From NCBI GenBank assembly GCA_904066235.2, contig CAJFCV020000004.1:12400001-12464000 (forward strand): 64,000 nt of DNA. Direction: 5' to 3'. The notes beneath the pieces are model-generated. The model searched no databases. It was not told where the DNA came from and saw only the letters and a list, made by a program, of their open reading frames with translations. Each line of letters opens with the position of its first letter. Position 1 is the stretch's first letter. Source of the DNA: Bursaphelenchus xylophilus. Taxonomy: Eukaryota > Nematoda > Chromadorea > Rhabditida > Aphelenchoididae. This document shows positions 1 through 10,416 of the stretch, one piece after another. The position numbers and the translations under genes are program-made.

Positions 1-271
1 TTCGTAATTTTTACTCACAATCAGGTGAGGGATTCAGTGCTGAAATTTCGGTTTGTATCCCTTATACCACTTTAAAAATTTCCCTTTGCTTGTACAAATC
101 ATGTGTTTGGTTGTGGCATGACTCTAGTCCGCTAATTACATAGTCAAGTACTCTGTAGGGCCAAAAAAGTCGATACAATCATCCAACACCATTGCGTCTA
201 AGATCATTTTATACGTACTTATATTACCTTCGAACGCACGTACCGAACTGTTTGTTAATTGTTATTTTCAG
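1..271 (+). other. Intronic/upstream DNA of nuclear receptor gene
   Basis: No exon is recognised here. The next exon begins after TTTTCAG at 265-271 and opens inside the second zinc finger, so the start codon and first zinc finger must lie upstream of the window. I looked for the first finger and its P-box in this stretch and did not find them. Confidence 0.6.
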
Positions 272-2667
272 CAATTTTCGGAACAAAGATCGAATCTTCT
301 GTCGAAAAAATGGAAATTGTGACCTCCAAGTTGGTGAGTTGACTCTTCTTGGAATCGAAAACAGTTTTATTTTACGCTATTGTCGTTACAGTAGAACTTA
401 CAGTAGAACTAAATGTTCATAGATGTTGTTTTCGCCGAACACTTACGGACTTTCTATTGTATGTAATGTAATATGTAATGTTTGTGTATAGTTGAATTAT
501 AATTACATTTTTTTGAATAGTGTCTTCAACGACCTTGATTAGTTATAAGTTATAGTACAAGCAAAATATCATAACTTGATTTATTTCGTATCCTTTGCAG
601 GAAACCGCAATTCTTGCCGAGGCTGTCGGATGAAAATGTGCAGGGCTTTGGGTCTTCGGATGGTCGGTAATTCACTGGTCATTCAAAGCAACGGATACCC
701 CAAAGACGACATAGAAGACGACAGTCAACTGGCTGTGGTGAAAGCCAACGACGACGAGCCGTCCACGTCGTTTGCCAAACTCATCGACGTGTCTCACGAC
801 TCCCCACCAATGGAGTTGAATTCAGCGGGAAACATGCAAAACATATCAATGACAAATCGGACTCCTTTGCTCAACGACTTGATGAAAATCAAAACAGAGC
901 CTCAGCCCATCAAGACAGAGCCACCTCAACCGTTCGGCAGCGCTTTCGAGTTGCTGAACACCCATCTGCAGCCACAATCTTCGAATACATATCCGTCGCT
1001 GGGGTCGCTGGAAACGCGCCCAGTTTTTAGCAGCCTGAAGCCGGAGTGTAGTCTCAGCTACAACTCCTTTAACAGTAATTCTTCAACGTGCTCTCCGCCT
1101 TCGGTAAATTCGTCAACAGACCCGAACAGCGCCCCGAATTCGGTGAGAACGACGCTGCATCTGGGCAGCGGTCTTCAAATGTTCACGCCGACCGAAAACG
1201 AATTAATCGACGACTTTTTCGTCGACGCCGTTGTAGGACTGAAGCCGGCATTCGATCCCTCATGTACGGCGAGTGCTGTGGGAATCGATCCGAGCCGATT
1301 CCCGACGTTGGCGAAGACGGTTCAAGTCTTTCAACGGTTCGAGGACCGGCAATGCTGTCTGTCGAGCATTTGCAAAGGGTCGGAGGTGAAGATGGACAGT
1401 GAATATGTGTACATAAACATGCCGTTGTACTCGATTATGGAGAATCGAACGTTGCGACTGATTTGTAGAGTCATCACGGAGCTCATGTCGGATATTCCGA
1501 GGTTTGCGGTTCCGGAAAGGGTAAGCAATTATTAATAAATAAAAAGTATTTACGGTCACGGACCTAACCCAGTGGCAAAAACGTGCCATTTTGCATCCGG
1601 GAAGCGTCAAAAATGTGGCAAAATGCTTCCCTCTCCAAGTGAAAAAGCTTCGTTTTGAAGGGCCTTCACAAAAAAAGCGGCGGGCTTTTGAAATCGGAGT
1701 TTTTTCACTTGGAGAGGGAAGCATTTTGCCACATTTTTTGATACTTCCTGGATGCAAAATGATACGTTTTTTGCCACTGGATCAGTTCGTCCACTGTAGT
1801 TGATTTTTCAGTTGGCTAAAGCATTACAAATCATTTTTAGGCTCAAATCCTCAAAACAACATTACTCGAAGTGTCCTCGGCTTACAAATTGGCGTTAACG
1901 AATCGTTATTTTCCCGAATTTTCGGACAATCACATGGCCTTGTTCCCCGGATTCTATTGCCGGACGGACGAGTTCGTCGGATTCATGAAAAAGGATTACA
2001 ATCGAACAAAACAGTAAGATTTTTTTTGAAGTCATGGTCATGCCAGAAAAGATCAAACTTTCTGCGGTTTTTAATTAAAATCTTGTCTAATTTCTTCTAA
2101 TTTTCAGCGTATTGCAACCTCTCTGGGAAGTGGGAAGCAATGTGATCCGCCGTTTCCGTTATGTCATGCCCAACTTTGTCGAGATGTCCATGTTCTGCGC
2201 TTCGATATTGTGGGATAACAGTAAGTACTCACTTTTTACGATCTAGGATTTACTTGAAAATCTTCTTTTTTTTTAATTTTAGCGTTTATATAGCCGCCTG
2301 TTTTAACTGTTACCCACTTTTACCATCATTTTATTTTTCAGTCGAGCGTCTGAATTTGATGAATGAGGAAGCTGCCAAAGCCCGCGAAGCTCTGTTCCTC
2401 GAGTTCAGCCAACATCTGAACGAGATCCATGGGACAAAAGGCGCCGTCAGAGTGACCAGAGTGATGTCCCTGATGTACGACCTCAAGTCCTACTGCGCTA
2501 CATACGAAGAGGCGTTTTCGTTGATGGGCGTGTTCCTGCCGCCGGATCGTGATTGTTTCTGGTGCTCGAAGCCGCAAATGTCCGACTCGCAACTCATAAA
2601 TTTTGCCACAGAGGACGAGGAGACGGATAATGTCGATCATTTCACAATCAACGCTCCGAATATTTAG
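272..2667 (+). CDS. nhr: Nuclear hormone receptor, 5'-truncated
   Basis: Ligand-type nuclear transcription factor. Exons 272-333, 601-1520, 1841-2013, 2108-2220 and 2342-2667 join in frame to about 530 residues plus stop. The first two exons carry the second DNA-binding zinc finger (C-x5-C-x9-C-x2-C, with the core NRNSCRGCRMKMC). A long Ser/Pro/Asn-rich hinge follows, containing two IKTEP motifs. The C-terminal half is a helical ligand-binding-like domain (for example ILKTTLLEVSSAYKLAL, and VIRRFRYVMPNFVEMSMF after it). Nematodes carry large HNF4-derived families with this layout, but I cannot name the member. The first zinc finger lies outside the window. The third intron holds a CAGTGG-type MITE. 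The gene is convergent with the tyrosinase downstream. Confidence 0.9.
1551..1799. repeat. CAGTGG-type MITE (copy 1, degraded left end)
   Basis: Inverted-repeat element inside the receptor intron 1521-1840. Both arms carry CCAGTGGC, the CATCC/GGATGC block, GTGGCAAAATGCTTCCC and CTCCAAGTGAAAAA, in opposite orientation. The right end closes with CACTGTA; the left end is mutated. Five related copies occur in this window. Confidence 0.85.
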
Positions 2668-3092
2668 AAGCTCATCGCTTTACGGCGGTATTTTAATTCA
2701 TCGGTTTGATGGCCTTACGTGCCACACATGGCCTCTTCTCGAGTTCTACTCTCTTGTATATACAATTTTATTCCATCCCCAAAATCTAGTCGTGGCTTTC
2801 AACGCCCATACAAACATATATCCCCCATTTTACATCACAATTTTACCCTGTCCTCATAGTGATATCAACTCTAATATTCTTTCTGGTTCTCGGAATTGTT
2901 GGCCAGCACTTACTACAGTCTCAACGGTTTCACAACCCTCTCATTTAAATGCCAGATGTACATGTAACCCGTTTAAATACAATTCACTTTTTCCCAGTTT
3001 TCTGTTTATTTCCATTTTATTACATTTTCCAACCACACATTTTACAGTTTGATTACTTTTAAAAGCGAAAACTGTACAAGGGTAAACTCAAC

Positions 3093-3106
3093 TTTATTCG
3101 AATAAA
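3093..3106. terminator. Bidirectional poly(A) signal TTTATTCGAATAAA
   Basis: A perfect 14-bp palindrome gives AATAAA on both strands. On + it lies about 430 nt after the receptor stop; on - it lies about 50 nt after the tyrosinase stop. It is placed to serve both convergent genes. Confidence 0.65.
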
Positions 3107-3148
3107 AACAGAGACCAGTAGACGACACCTATGCTTGTGGGTACAATA

Positions 3149-6100
3149 TTAACAATAAAATGATAAATAGGCCATCCGGAGGGACCAATCCGCCGGATGC
3201 CCGGCCATTTTCCATCCCAGCAGCTGAAGGAAGGTGGGGTCGGCGGCGAACACCTTCTCCTCCGACTTGTTGGGACGCTCGTGCAGGAAGACGGTGGATG
3301 GGCAGTTGTCAATCTGACGCTCGGCTCCCTAGAAAGGTGAATTACGCGTGATGACTTCATGAAAGCCGTATTCGGCGGGCCAAAAAGTCGCGATATGTTT
3401 GCACAGTGCGCCGTCGTCATGAAATTTGTCGCGCGGCGACAAGAAAAATTTACGGTGCAGTGCGACACCGCACAGTGCAAAAAAGATTGTTTTGAAAAGG
3501 GTAAACAACGCACAGTGCGCGGTTCGTTCGCACCCTGCCAAATTTTTATCGCGCAACACCTTGTCGCAACGCCTAATTCATGCGCCCGCACTGTGCAAAA
3601 ACATGTCAAGACTTTTTGGCGCGTGCGAATGAAGAGCGCACTGTGCGTTCTTTACCCTTTTCAAAACAATCTTTTTGCACTGTGCAGGGTCGCAGCGTAC
3701 CGTGAATTTCGCGCGTCGCCGTGCGACAAACTTTTTGGCACTACGGCGCACTGTGCAGATATGTCAAAATTTTTTGGCCCGTCTAGCTTTGTCGGGAAAA
3801 TAATGAGCACTCTGTTGAGTAAAAAATCGCATCGCCGCTGAGAAAAATCGTGTTGCGGCAAAATTAAATTGCTTTTCACTTCAGCGACGCGACTGCAGCG
3901 ACGTTGTGCTCATTATTTTCCCGACAGACTGATAATATTTCAAAACTTATTATTTGAACTCTTGTAAGATGCTACAAGCAAAAGCATCAAAAAAAATGTA
4001 GATGATCGCTTCAATACAAACACACTCACCACATTGCACTTGGCCTCACACATGACCCTCTTGTTTTCACTTCGTATCGAGATTTGTACAGAGACGCCCT
4101 TTCGGAAGATCATCGGATTCCGCGCCCTCACGAACATTACGCTTTGGTCGTAGGCGGATCGAGCCCGTCGAATCGAGGAGATCCACACGTCCGATGGATC
4201 ATCCATGTCCTGAACCTCGATCTGAAAAAATTACACATTAAAATCAGCGCCGAGACAAGGTCGGTTCAGCAAAATAGGGGTTGGTTTACCTCAGCGTCGT
4301 CCAAATTGATGCTTCCTCCGCTCTTCTTCAGGACATTCACCCTGAACCACACATATTCCGTCGTCTCTGGCGGTGGTTTCACGCTATCAGCCAAGGCTTT
4401 GATGGTGTCAGCATTTGGGACCTTTCGATGGCACGCGAATACCATATATGGTGGAGCAATCTTCCATTCAGCGGGATGGACGCTCAAATCCAGGTCCAAG
4501 AACCTCCGAGAATTGAACGAGTGTGTATAGGAGATATTCGAGGCATCCTTTTCGAAGCGATTTTTAATAGTAAGCTTCGGTTGGCAGACCTGAAAAAAAC
4601 TTAAGTTAAGGTAAATCAGAAGACTCTCTACCTGATGCTTGTCAATTGTCGCATTGTAGCAATAACTCTGACAATAACGACCATAATGGTCTCGAGCGTC
4701 CAACGACACGTTGTACGCGACACCCTCTCTCGGATGCGGCAGTGGGAGATACATTATCCCGGGCATCTCCGGATACTGCAGAGCTCGCTCTTGGAAGACC
4801 GTCGTCTCTGTTCCACCCGACTCATCAAGCAATGTGATATGCGCTATTGGCGACACTAATGGCTCATCGCCATCAGTCAACATCAGCGTTTTGGCCCACA
4901 CAACTCCGCTGGGACGGCGCTCTCGTCGCTCAAAACCGTTGCCATCGGTTGCGGGGAGGCGACAGGTATTCTGAAGGCAAATATTGCTTAATCTTATTCA
5001 ACTTTCTGACTGAAAATTTCGTTTTTTGCCCCTTACTTGTATGCAGACCGAGTTGAAACAGATTCCAGTCCCCGCAAATCCCGTGCAATTCCCTCCCAGC
5101 TGAACCTTCGACCGGCATTTCCACGAACTCTCATCACAAAAGTAGTATTTACTGTCGCAATAAGGCTGCTCTCTTGTGCAATGCCTAGTTGGTTGATATT
5201 CGTACCAGAAGTCGGTGTAGTCGTTGGAAAGACCGTCCTTGTTCTGCAAACTGAATGGCTTCATTTGCCCGGTATACGAGTGTTTGGAGTCGCAGATTTT
5301 CTAAAAATAAAATTCGTGGTAAAACATGAGGGGGCAGAAGATAAACATATTGATGAAATTTCCCTTACTTTAGCCCATTCATGCTCTCTTTGAGTGCGTG
5401 TTTGATGATTCTGTCGCATCTGCTCCCACATGTTGTCCACAAAAGAATGGTGCATGTAGAAGGCGGGGTCGTTGGGTGAGACCCTGATGACAAACATGAA
5501 TCCTCCGACCCAGACATGCGACAGTCCATGCATGGATTCAAACGTTTTGTCATGGCAAAAAGTGAGATCCGAATAGTTCCTTCGACTTGTTATCCAATCA
5601 ACGTCATTCGGACTCAGCAGTCGGTCTTGCGGACGTCCTCCGGTCGATCTAGAGTCAAGATCTCATAAATCAGAGAGCCAGAAATTTACCTGTACAACTT
5701 TTTGACGGGCACTGGAGACAACGGCATTAAGACATTGGTATCCCAGTCTTTGAATGGGCCCGTTTTCACATAGCCGTTCCCATTGCCAAGCAACTCCTCC
5801 GTCCATAAAATACTGTCGCTTGGATCGGGGAGACCTAAATTTGTTAACATTGAAAAGTTGATAAATCAAAAAATACCTTCGTCCAAAGTTGAGTCCCAAA
5901 ATGGCAGCGAGACCCCGGGAACTTGCTCCCTCAGCGCCTGCTCGAATTGCCGGAGAAATTCGCGATGCCACGGAAGAAAGGCTGGTCCCCAGTGTGCTCC
6001 AGGAGCACTATCTGGATAGTGAACCAGCGTGTGCAGATCCCAGATAGACGTGTTGTCAATATACTTGTGTTTCAGCTGATTCATCGCTCGGAAAAGATCG

Positions 6101-6663
6101 GTTTTCTCCTGATCCGAGAGCATCCGAATCTCCTTTCGTATTGATTTTGTCCCTCGGTTGAATGGGACCCGACGGGCTTCTCGTCGACGGAAAGCTGCGG
6201 GCATGGCCTGAAAATTTGATAAGAACTTGAATGGGCATGCGAAGGACTTTGAAGTGGCCGCTACAACGACTTACATGAGTCTTCGAGGCCAACCTCGCTA
6301 GTTGCTGGCGCTTCTCTTGATCCAACGCTGGATCTCGTTGCAACTGACGGAAATATTTTAGCTGATTGTCTGAAAATGAATTTCAAGCAAAACTAGAAGA
6401 TACGAATAGACGATGAACTTGTCGTTGAATCTCTTACCAGTCAATTTCCCGTTTATGTCACCATTGGAGTCGCCCCGTTCCTTCAGCCACATACTCCGAT
6501 GTCTACATGCCCGATCCAAATACTGAGCCTCAAGGAAGTCGGAATGCGGTAATTCTTGGCAGTCAGGCACATTAGAAAGCACAGAGTAAAAGAAAAGCGT
6601 TGAGATCGATGTTTGAAAGAGGAGGTAGGGGTTGGGGACAAGGAGAAGATTTTTAAATCTCAT
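3149..6663 (-). CDS. tyr: Tyrosinase (type-3 copper oxidase)
   Basis: Secreted copper monooxygenase/catechol oxidase, in nematodes expected to act in cuticle or eggshell chemistry. Ten exons (6663-6438, 6369-6275, 6207-5877, 5834-5690, 5648-5369, 5300-5037, 4970-4632, 4589-4290, 4221-4030, 3328-3149) join in frame to 783 residues. The N-terminus has a hydrophobic stretch ending near SVLSNVPDC, a likely signal or anchor. CuA ligands are in DLHTLVHYPD, GAHWGP and LPWHREF (exon 3). CuB ligands are in MHGLSHVWVGG and DPAFYMHHSFVDNMW (exon 5). All six expected histidines appear present, so the enzyme looks intact. A Cys-rich segment (exon 6) and a long C-terminal beta-rich region follow. The last intron (4029-3329) holds two inverted-repeat elements. 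Confidence 0.93.
3378..3781. repeat. Fold-back element with GCACAGTGCG motifs
   Basis: An imperfect inverted repeat of about 400 bp. The left end GGGCCAAAAAGTCGCGATAT is mirrored at the right by ATATGTC..TTTTTTGGCCC. GCACAGTGCG/CGCACTGTGC recurs through both arms. It lies within the last tyrosinase intron. No coding content is recognised. Confidence 0.75.
3790..3933. repeat. TGTCGGGAAAATAATG inverted-repeat element (copy 1)
   Basis: Short palindromic element bounded by TGTCGGGAAAATAATG and its reverse complement followed by ACTGATA. It directly adjoins the preceding fold-back in the same intron. Four further copies are in the window (45.7, 47.1, 56.4 and 60.4 kb). Confidence 0.8.
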
Positions 6664-8685
6664 TCTCGCCGTCGGCGTTTATTCATTGGAAGGCGTTGGC
6701 AGTGCGGGCCTCTAGAATGACATAAATTAGGTCAGAAGTCAATGTTTAACAGCGTTACAAGGTTATTACCATTAAAAGATTACGCTTAATCGCTTGTAAA
6801 CTAAATGTTTTTAGGTTAATTGAAAGATTGGCGTAAAAATGGAGATATTTAAGCCATTCGGTCGAGTAATAAGTCATCTCCAAGTAATCAAATACCACGG
6901 GTTCATCAAGTTCAGGTATCGATAATAAACGGAAGAAAGGTACATTAAAACAGGAGGAAACGGAAGTTGTAAACGGTTAAACAGCAATGTAAATAGGAGT
7001 AACCACCAAACTCGAAAGCAAATGTAATCAGTCAAACACTTCAATTTGTTGTAATCAAAACACAAATGAGAGAAAATCAACAATTCTCAAGTCAGGTCCA
7101 ATCACAAAACATTCAACAATCGAACGCGTTCACCAACAAACGTGAATGTGAGGCTATTGTCTCGGCGTTCGAAATTCATGAAAAACGGCGGCGAATTCAA
7201 CGAAATTTCCCGTTGAAGAGACAGCCATTACGAAAGATGACAAACTGTTTCTGGAGAAGCCCACTCATTCCTCCAAATTTCGCCAGGCGACGCCGAATTC
7301 GTCGACGGATCATCACGACATTTTCCCTGCCTCCATCCCTCAGGGTCTTCGAAAAAAAAAGAATTATGACGCCGTCGCGCAATCCGTCGACGGACGCGTC
7401 CCATGCTCGCTGAAAATGGAGCACAACGGGCGGCGAGTCCAACGTGACTTTTCGGTCCGTTTTCGGGGTCTTTCTGGAGAATTTGAAAATCGCTGACTTC
7501 AACTCGTCAAGACTTGAAAACTGGTCTGAAGCATATGTTCGAAACCCTTCCTTTTTGGGGCGAAATTTAGACCCCCTTACTTTCAAATTACTCTCTTACT
7601 CGCCTCGAACACTGCACCCCCCGAGCAAATGCTTTCTTTTTTTCGCTTCGATGCCGACTCATCGATGGAATTGGTCGACGAAAAAAGCCGCCGAAAATCT
7701 GGGGGAAAGCTCGGCGGGGAGAAAGCGAAGATTCACGACGTCTGGGGATCGTACACGTAATCGGCGGAGCGCAGGAAATGAGGATCGGAAGCGCGGAGTG
7801 GGGGAAAACAACGGATTTTGAGTATAAATAAGGGCTTAGATGACGTTGGCTAGTGTAAATGAAGTCTCAGACTGATCATCACCATTTTATGACATAATTA
7901 TTTTATACGTTAGCTATTTCATTTAGCATGTAATCTTTCATAAAACACAAAAAAAGCAAAAATATTATGATATGGAAACTTGTGTTCATGAGTAATATAA
8001 ACGGATGCCACGACCACAAGATAGACACCAGCTCCTCGAAGTTGCGTGAGAATTGCCACACCTCACTTCGACCTTCATTCTTCATCGTAACGCGAGCATC
8101 ACCCGCATACATTACTTATTTTTTATTTATTTATTTTCGAGTCATCACTTCTTCAGACCCCCGCCCTTACCTCTTTTTCGGATGCAGGGCAAAAAACACA
8201 TCGAGAACCCCACTTTTTTCCGGGGAAAAGTTGCGACCTTGACTAGCTACTGGCGCGCCTGGCAATCAAAACGGGTCATTGAGTTCAGCAGTATGGACAA
8301 TTTTCTATTTTTTTGTAGGTTTAGCTAACCAAAAACGCGCTGTGTCTGTGGTTTGAAGGAATTTCGTGGCGTAATGAACTGTGTACAACATGGAATGTAT
8401 CATGAAGTTTACAAAAAATGTTTAATCGAGTAACTTGCTGATGAGTCGACTGCCGAAAGGGCAAAAAAAGTGAATCAGAAAAGAAAAAAATGTGAATTTT
8501 TTAAAAAAATTTAAAAAAAAATTGCAAAAATTTGAATAAAAATCAAAAAAAAAATTTTAAATTTTTCATTTTTGAATTTTCATTTTCTCACGTAAAATGT
8601 GAATTTTTATTTTCGCACGTAAAAATTATTCAAATTTCGATAAATTTTCCCATGAAAATGCGTGTCATAGTGCAAATTCGGGGGG
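6664..8685. other. Divergent intergenic region, tyrosinase/msp
   Basis: No gene is supported. It contains a 129-codon minus-strand ORF (7586-7197) with no recognisable family, a TATAAATA at 7823-7830 with no convincing downstream gene, and a very A/T-rich tract at about 8460-8650 before the msp promoter. A GATAA at about 8638 could be a GATA-factor site, a type known to drive msp genes, but this is weak. Confidence 0.4.
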
Positions 8686-8693
8686 TATAAAAG
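8686..8693 (+). promoter_or_regulatory. TATA box of msp
   Basis: TATAAAAG lies about 60 nt upstream of the msp start codon, following a G-rich run. Spacing suits a short 5' leader. Confidence 0.6.
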
Positions 8694-8750
8694 GCCGGGA
8701 TTTCGGGGGGTTCGGCATCAGTCGGTTCGTCCTCTGTTCCCGAGAAAAAG

Positions 8751-9261
8751 ATGGCTCAATCTGTTCCCCCAGGAGATATCACCACCCAGCCCAACGCCAA
8801 GGTCGTCTTCAACGCCCCCTACGACGACAAGCACACCTACCACATCAAGGTATGTTTGGGCGATAGATGGATGGGGCTTTGGGACCCCTTAGGACGGCTA
8901 GACTAGTCGAGAAGTTTCTACTTCACCACTCCAAATTCTCCTTTTTGCATTGACCACTTACCCTCCCTTCTTGCAGGTCATCAATGCCGGTGGTCGTCGT
9001 ATCGGATGGGCCTTCAAGACCACCAACATGAAGCGCCTCGGTGTTGACCCTCCATGCGGTGTCCTCGACCCCAAGGAGTCCGTCTTGGTTGCCGTCTCCT
9101 GCGACGCCTTCAACTACGGCCAGGAAGACACCAACAACGACCGTATCACCATCGAATGGACCAACACCCCCGATGGAGCCGCCAAGCAGTTCCGCCGCGA
9201 ATGGTTCCAGGGAGACGGTATGGTCCGCAGAAAGAACTTGCCGATCGAATACAATCCTTAA
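8751..9261 (+). CDS. msp: Major sperm protein
   Basis: Nematode sperm cytoskeletal protein that polymerises to move the amoeboid sperm and also acts as a signal to oocytes. Exons 8751-8849 and 8977-9261 give 127 residues, the usual family length. Hallmarks are [10 protein letters not shown] at the start, [39 protein letters not shown] and the terminal [14 protein letters not shown]. The single intron (8850-8976) sits in phase 0 after codon 33. Third codon positions are strongly C/G-biased compared with neighbouring genes, consistent with high expression. The start codon follows GAGAAAAAG. Confidence 0.98.
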
Positions 9262-10230
9262 ATGTGCTTGTTTTTGCGTAAATGCAGTGTATAAAATTGT
9301 CGTTTCTATTTCGAATTTGGCTTGGATTTGTTGATTGGGGTCTTTTGGTTGATATGGTCAAGTGGTTTGGTCTTGGAAACTCTTTGTTGCCTAGTTGTCT
9401 AGAGCGAGATTAATTTTGCTTCTCTTTTAGTCACCCTAGGCCGAGAGAATCAGTTTTTAGACATGTTCTTTCGAACGACATTAGCATTTTTTCGATATAT
9501 CTTAAAAGACCTCAGATACTTCACTTTTCCATGGGGTAGTTTGCAATCAGACATTTGGGACCTCTTTTGTATTATAACACATTCTTTTATCATCCAAACA
9601 TCCAAAAATCTTGACCTTTTTTCTACTTTTGATTTTTGACGAAACGCACATTGAGTCTTGGTCATAAAATCTTCAACTACGCTAGATTGACGTGGCCTGC
9701 GCCATAATTAAAGACGCAAAATTCGAAGGCATAGAGAGATATTAAGCATTTTAAGAATATGTGTTCAAGTTTTGTGCGGGGAACTGACCAATATTTGGCG
9801 ATAAAATCGGCGGAAGTTGATGATAAAATAGGTCTGTTTGTGTGGAAGAAATTGCGAAATCTACAGAGGATTCTCTGGACAGTTGAATTGTCCTGAGAGA
9901 AATTAAAAGTCAATTTTAATAGAAAATTCAGACAATTAAGGTAGATCAAACCTTCTTTGAGCCATCAAAATATATTTATGTCTACCAAAAAATATTATCC
10001 ACCTTTTCACTCGATCTTCCTCGTTGCTACGGCCGATTTTCCCGCCAAATTCGTAGCCATGGAAACCGGGATTTTGTTTCCAAAAACAACGGCCAAGCGG
10101 TCATTCCGACCACACAGCGACCTCATAACGCGTTCATTTCTCGATTTTGAATCGGATTTCCTTCTTCACCGGTGGATTTGTAGACAACCCACGTTAATTT
10201 TCACCTCCGGCAACTCGAAAACCCCAGTAC
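9262..10230. other. Intergenic region downstream of msp
   Basis: No gene or repeat family is recognised in this stretch; short ORFs here have no coding character. It ends at the small ORF preceding TMEM231. Confidence 0.4.
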
Positions 10231-10380
10231 ATGTCCGCGACTCTCTCCCCACAACAAGCCGAGAATTTTGTTCGTTTGATCCACCTCCTCTTCGGTGCCA
10301 TTGCTTGGATTTGTGCCATCACCGCCGGCCTAACCATCTCGCAGCGCTATTTGGATCGACAAATTGCGGCGGAGCAGTGA
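10231..10380 (+). CDS. Small predicted membrane protein ORF (49 aa)
   Basis: ATG-initiated 49-codon ORF beginning MSATLSPQQAENF, with a hydrophobic centre (LIHLLFGAIAWICAITAGL) and a charged C-terminus ending QIAAEQ. It looks like a one-pass membrane microprotein. I do not recognise the family. It ends 36 nt before the TMEM231 start codon with no intervening poly(A) signal, so the two could share a transcript, either as a small operon or as an upstream ORF that limits TMEM231 translation. It could also be chance. Confidence 0.45.
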   Translation: MSATLSPQQAENFVRLIHLLFGAIAWICAITAGLTISQRYLDRQIAAEQ

Positions 10381-10416
10381 AAGGTCAAAGAAGTTCGGTA
10401 GAACTAAGGCATCAGG

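Noticed and set aside
1..25. Possible exon end before a GTGAGG donor
   Set aside because: The short translated piece does not match the first zinc finger of nuclear receptors, so I did not include it in the gene.
7197..7586. 129-codon minus-strand ORF in the tyrosinase/msp interval
   Set aside because: No family, no splice partners and no conserved motif that I can see; likely chance.
7823..7830. TATAAATA box
   Set aside because: No coding sequence with support follows within a reasonable distance.
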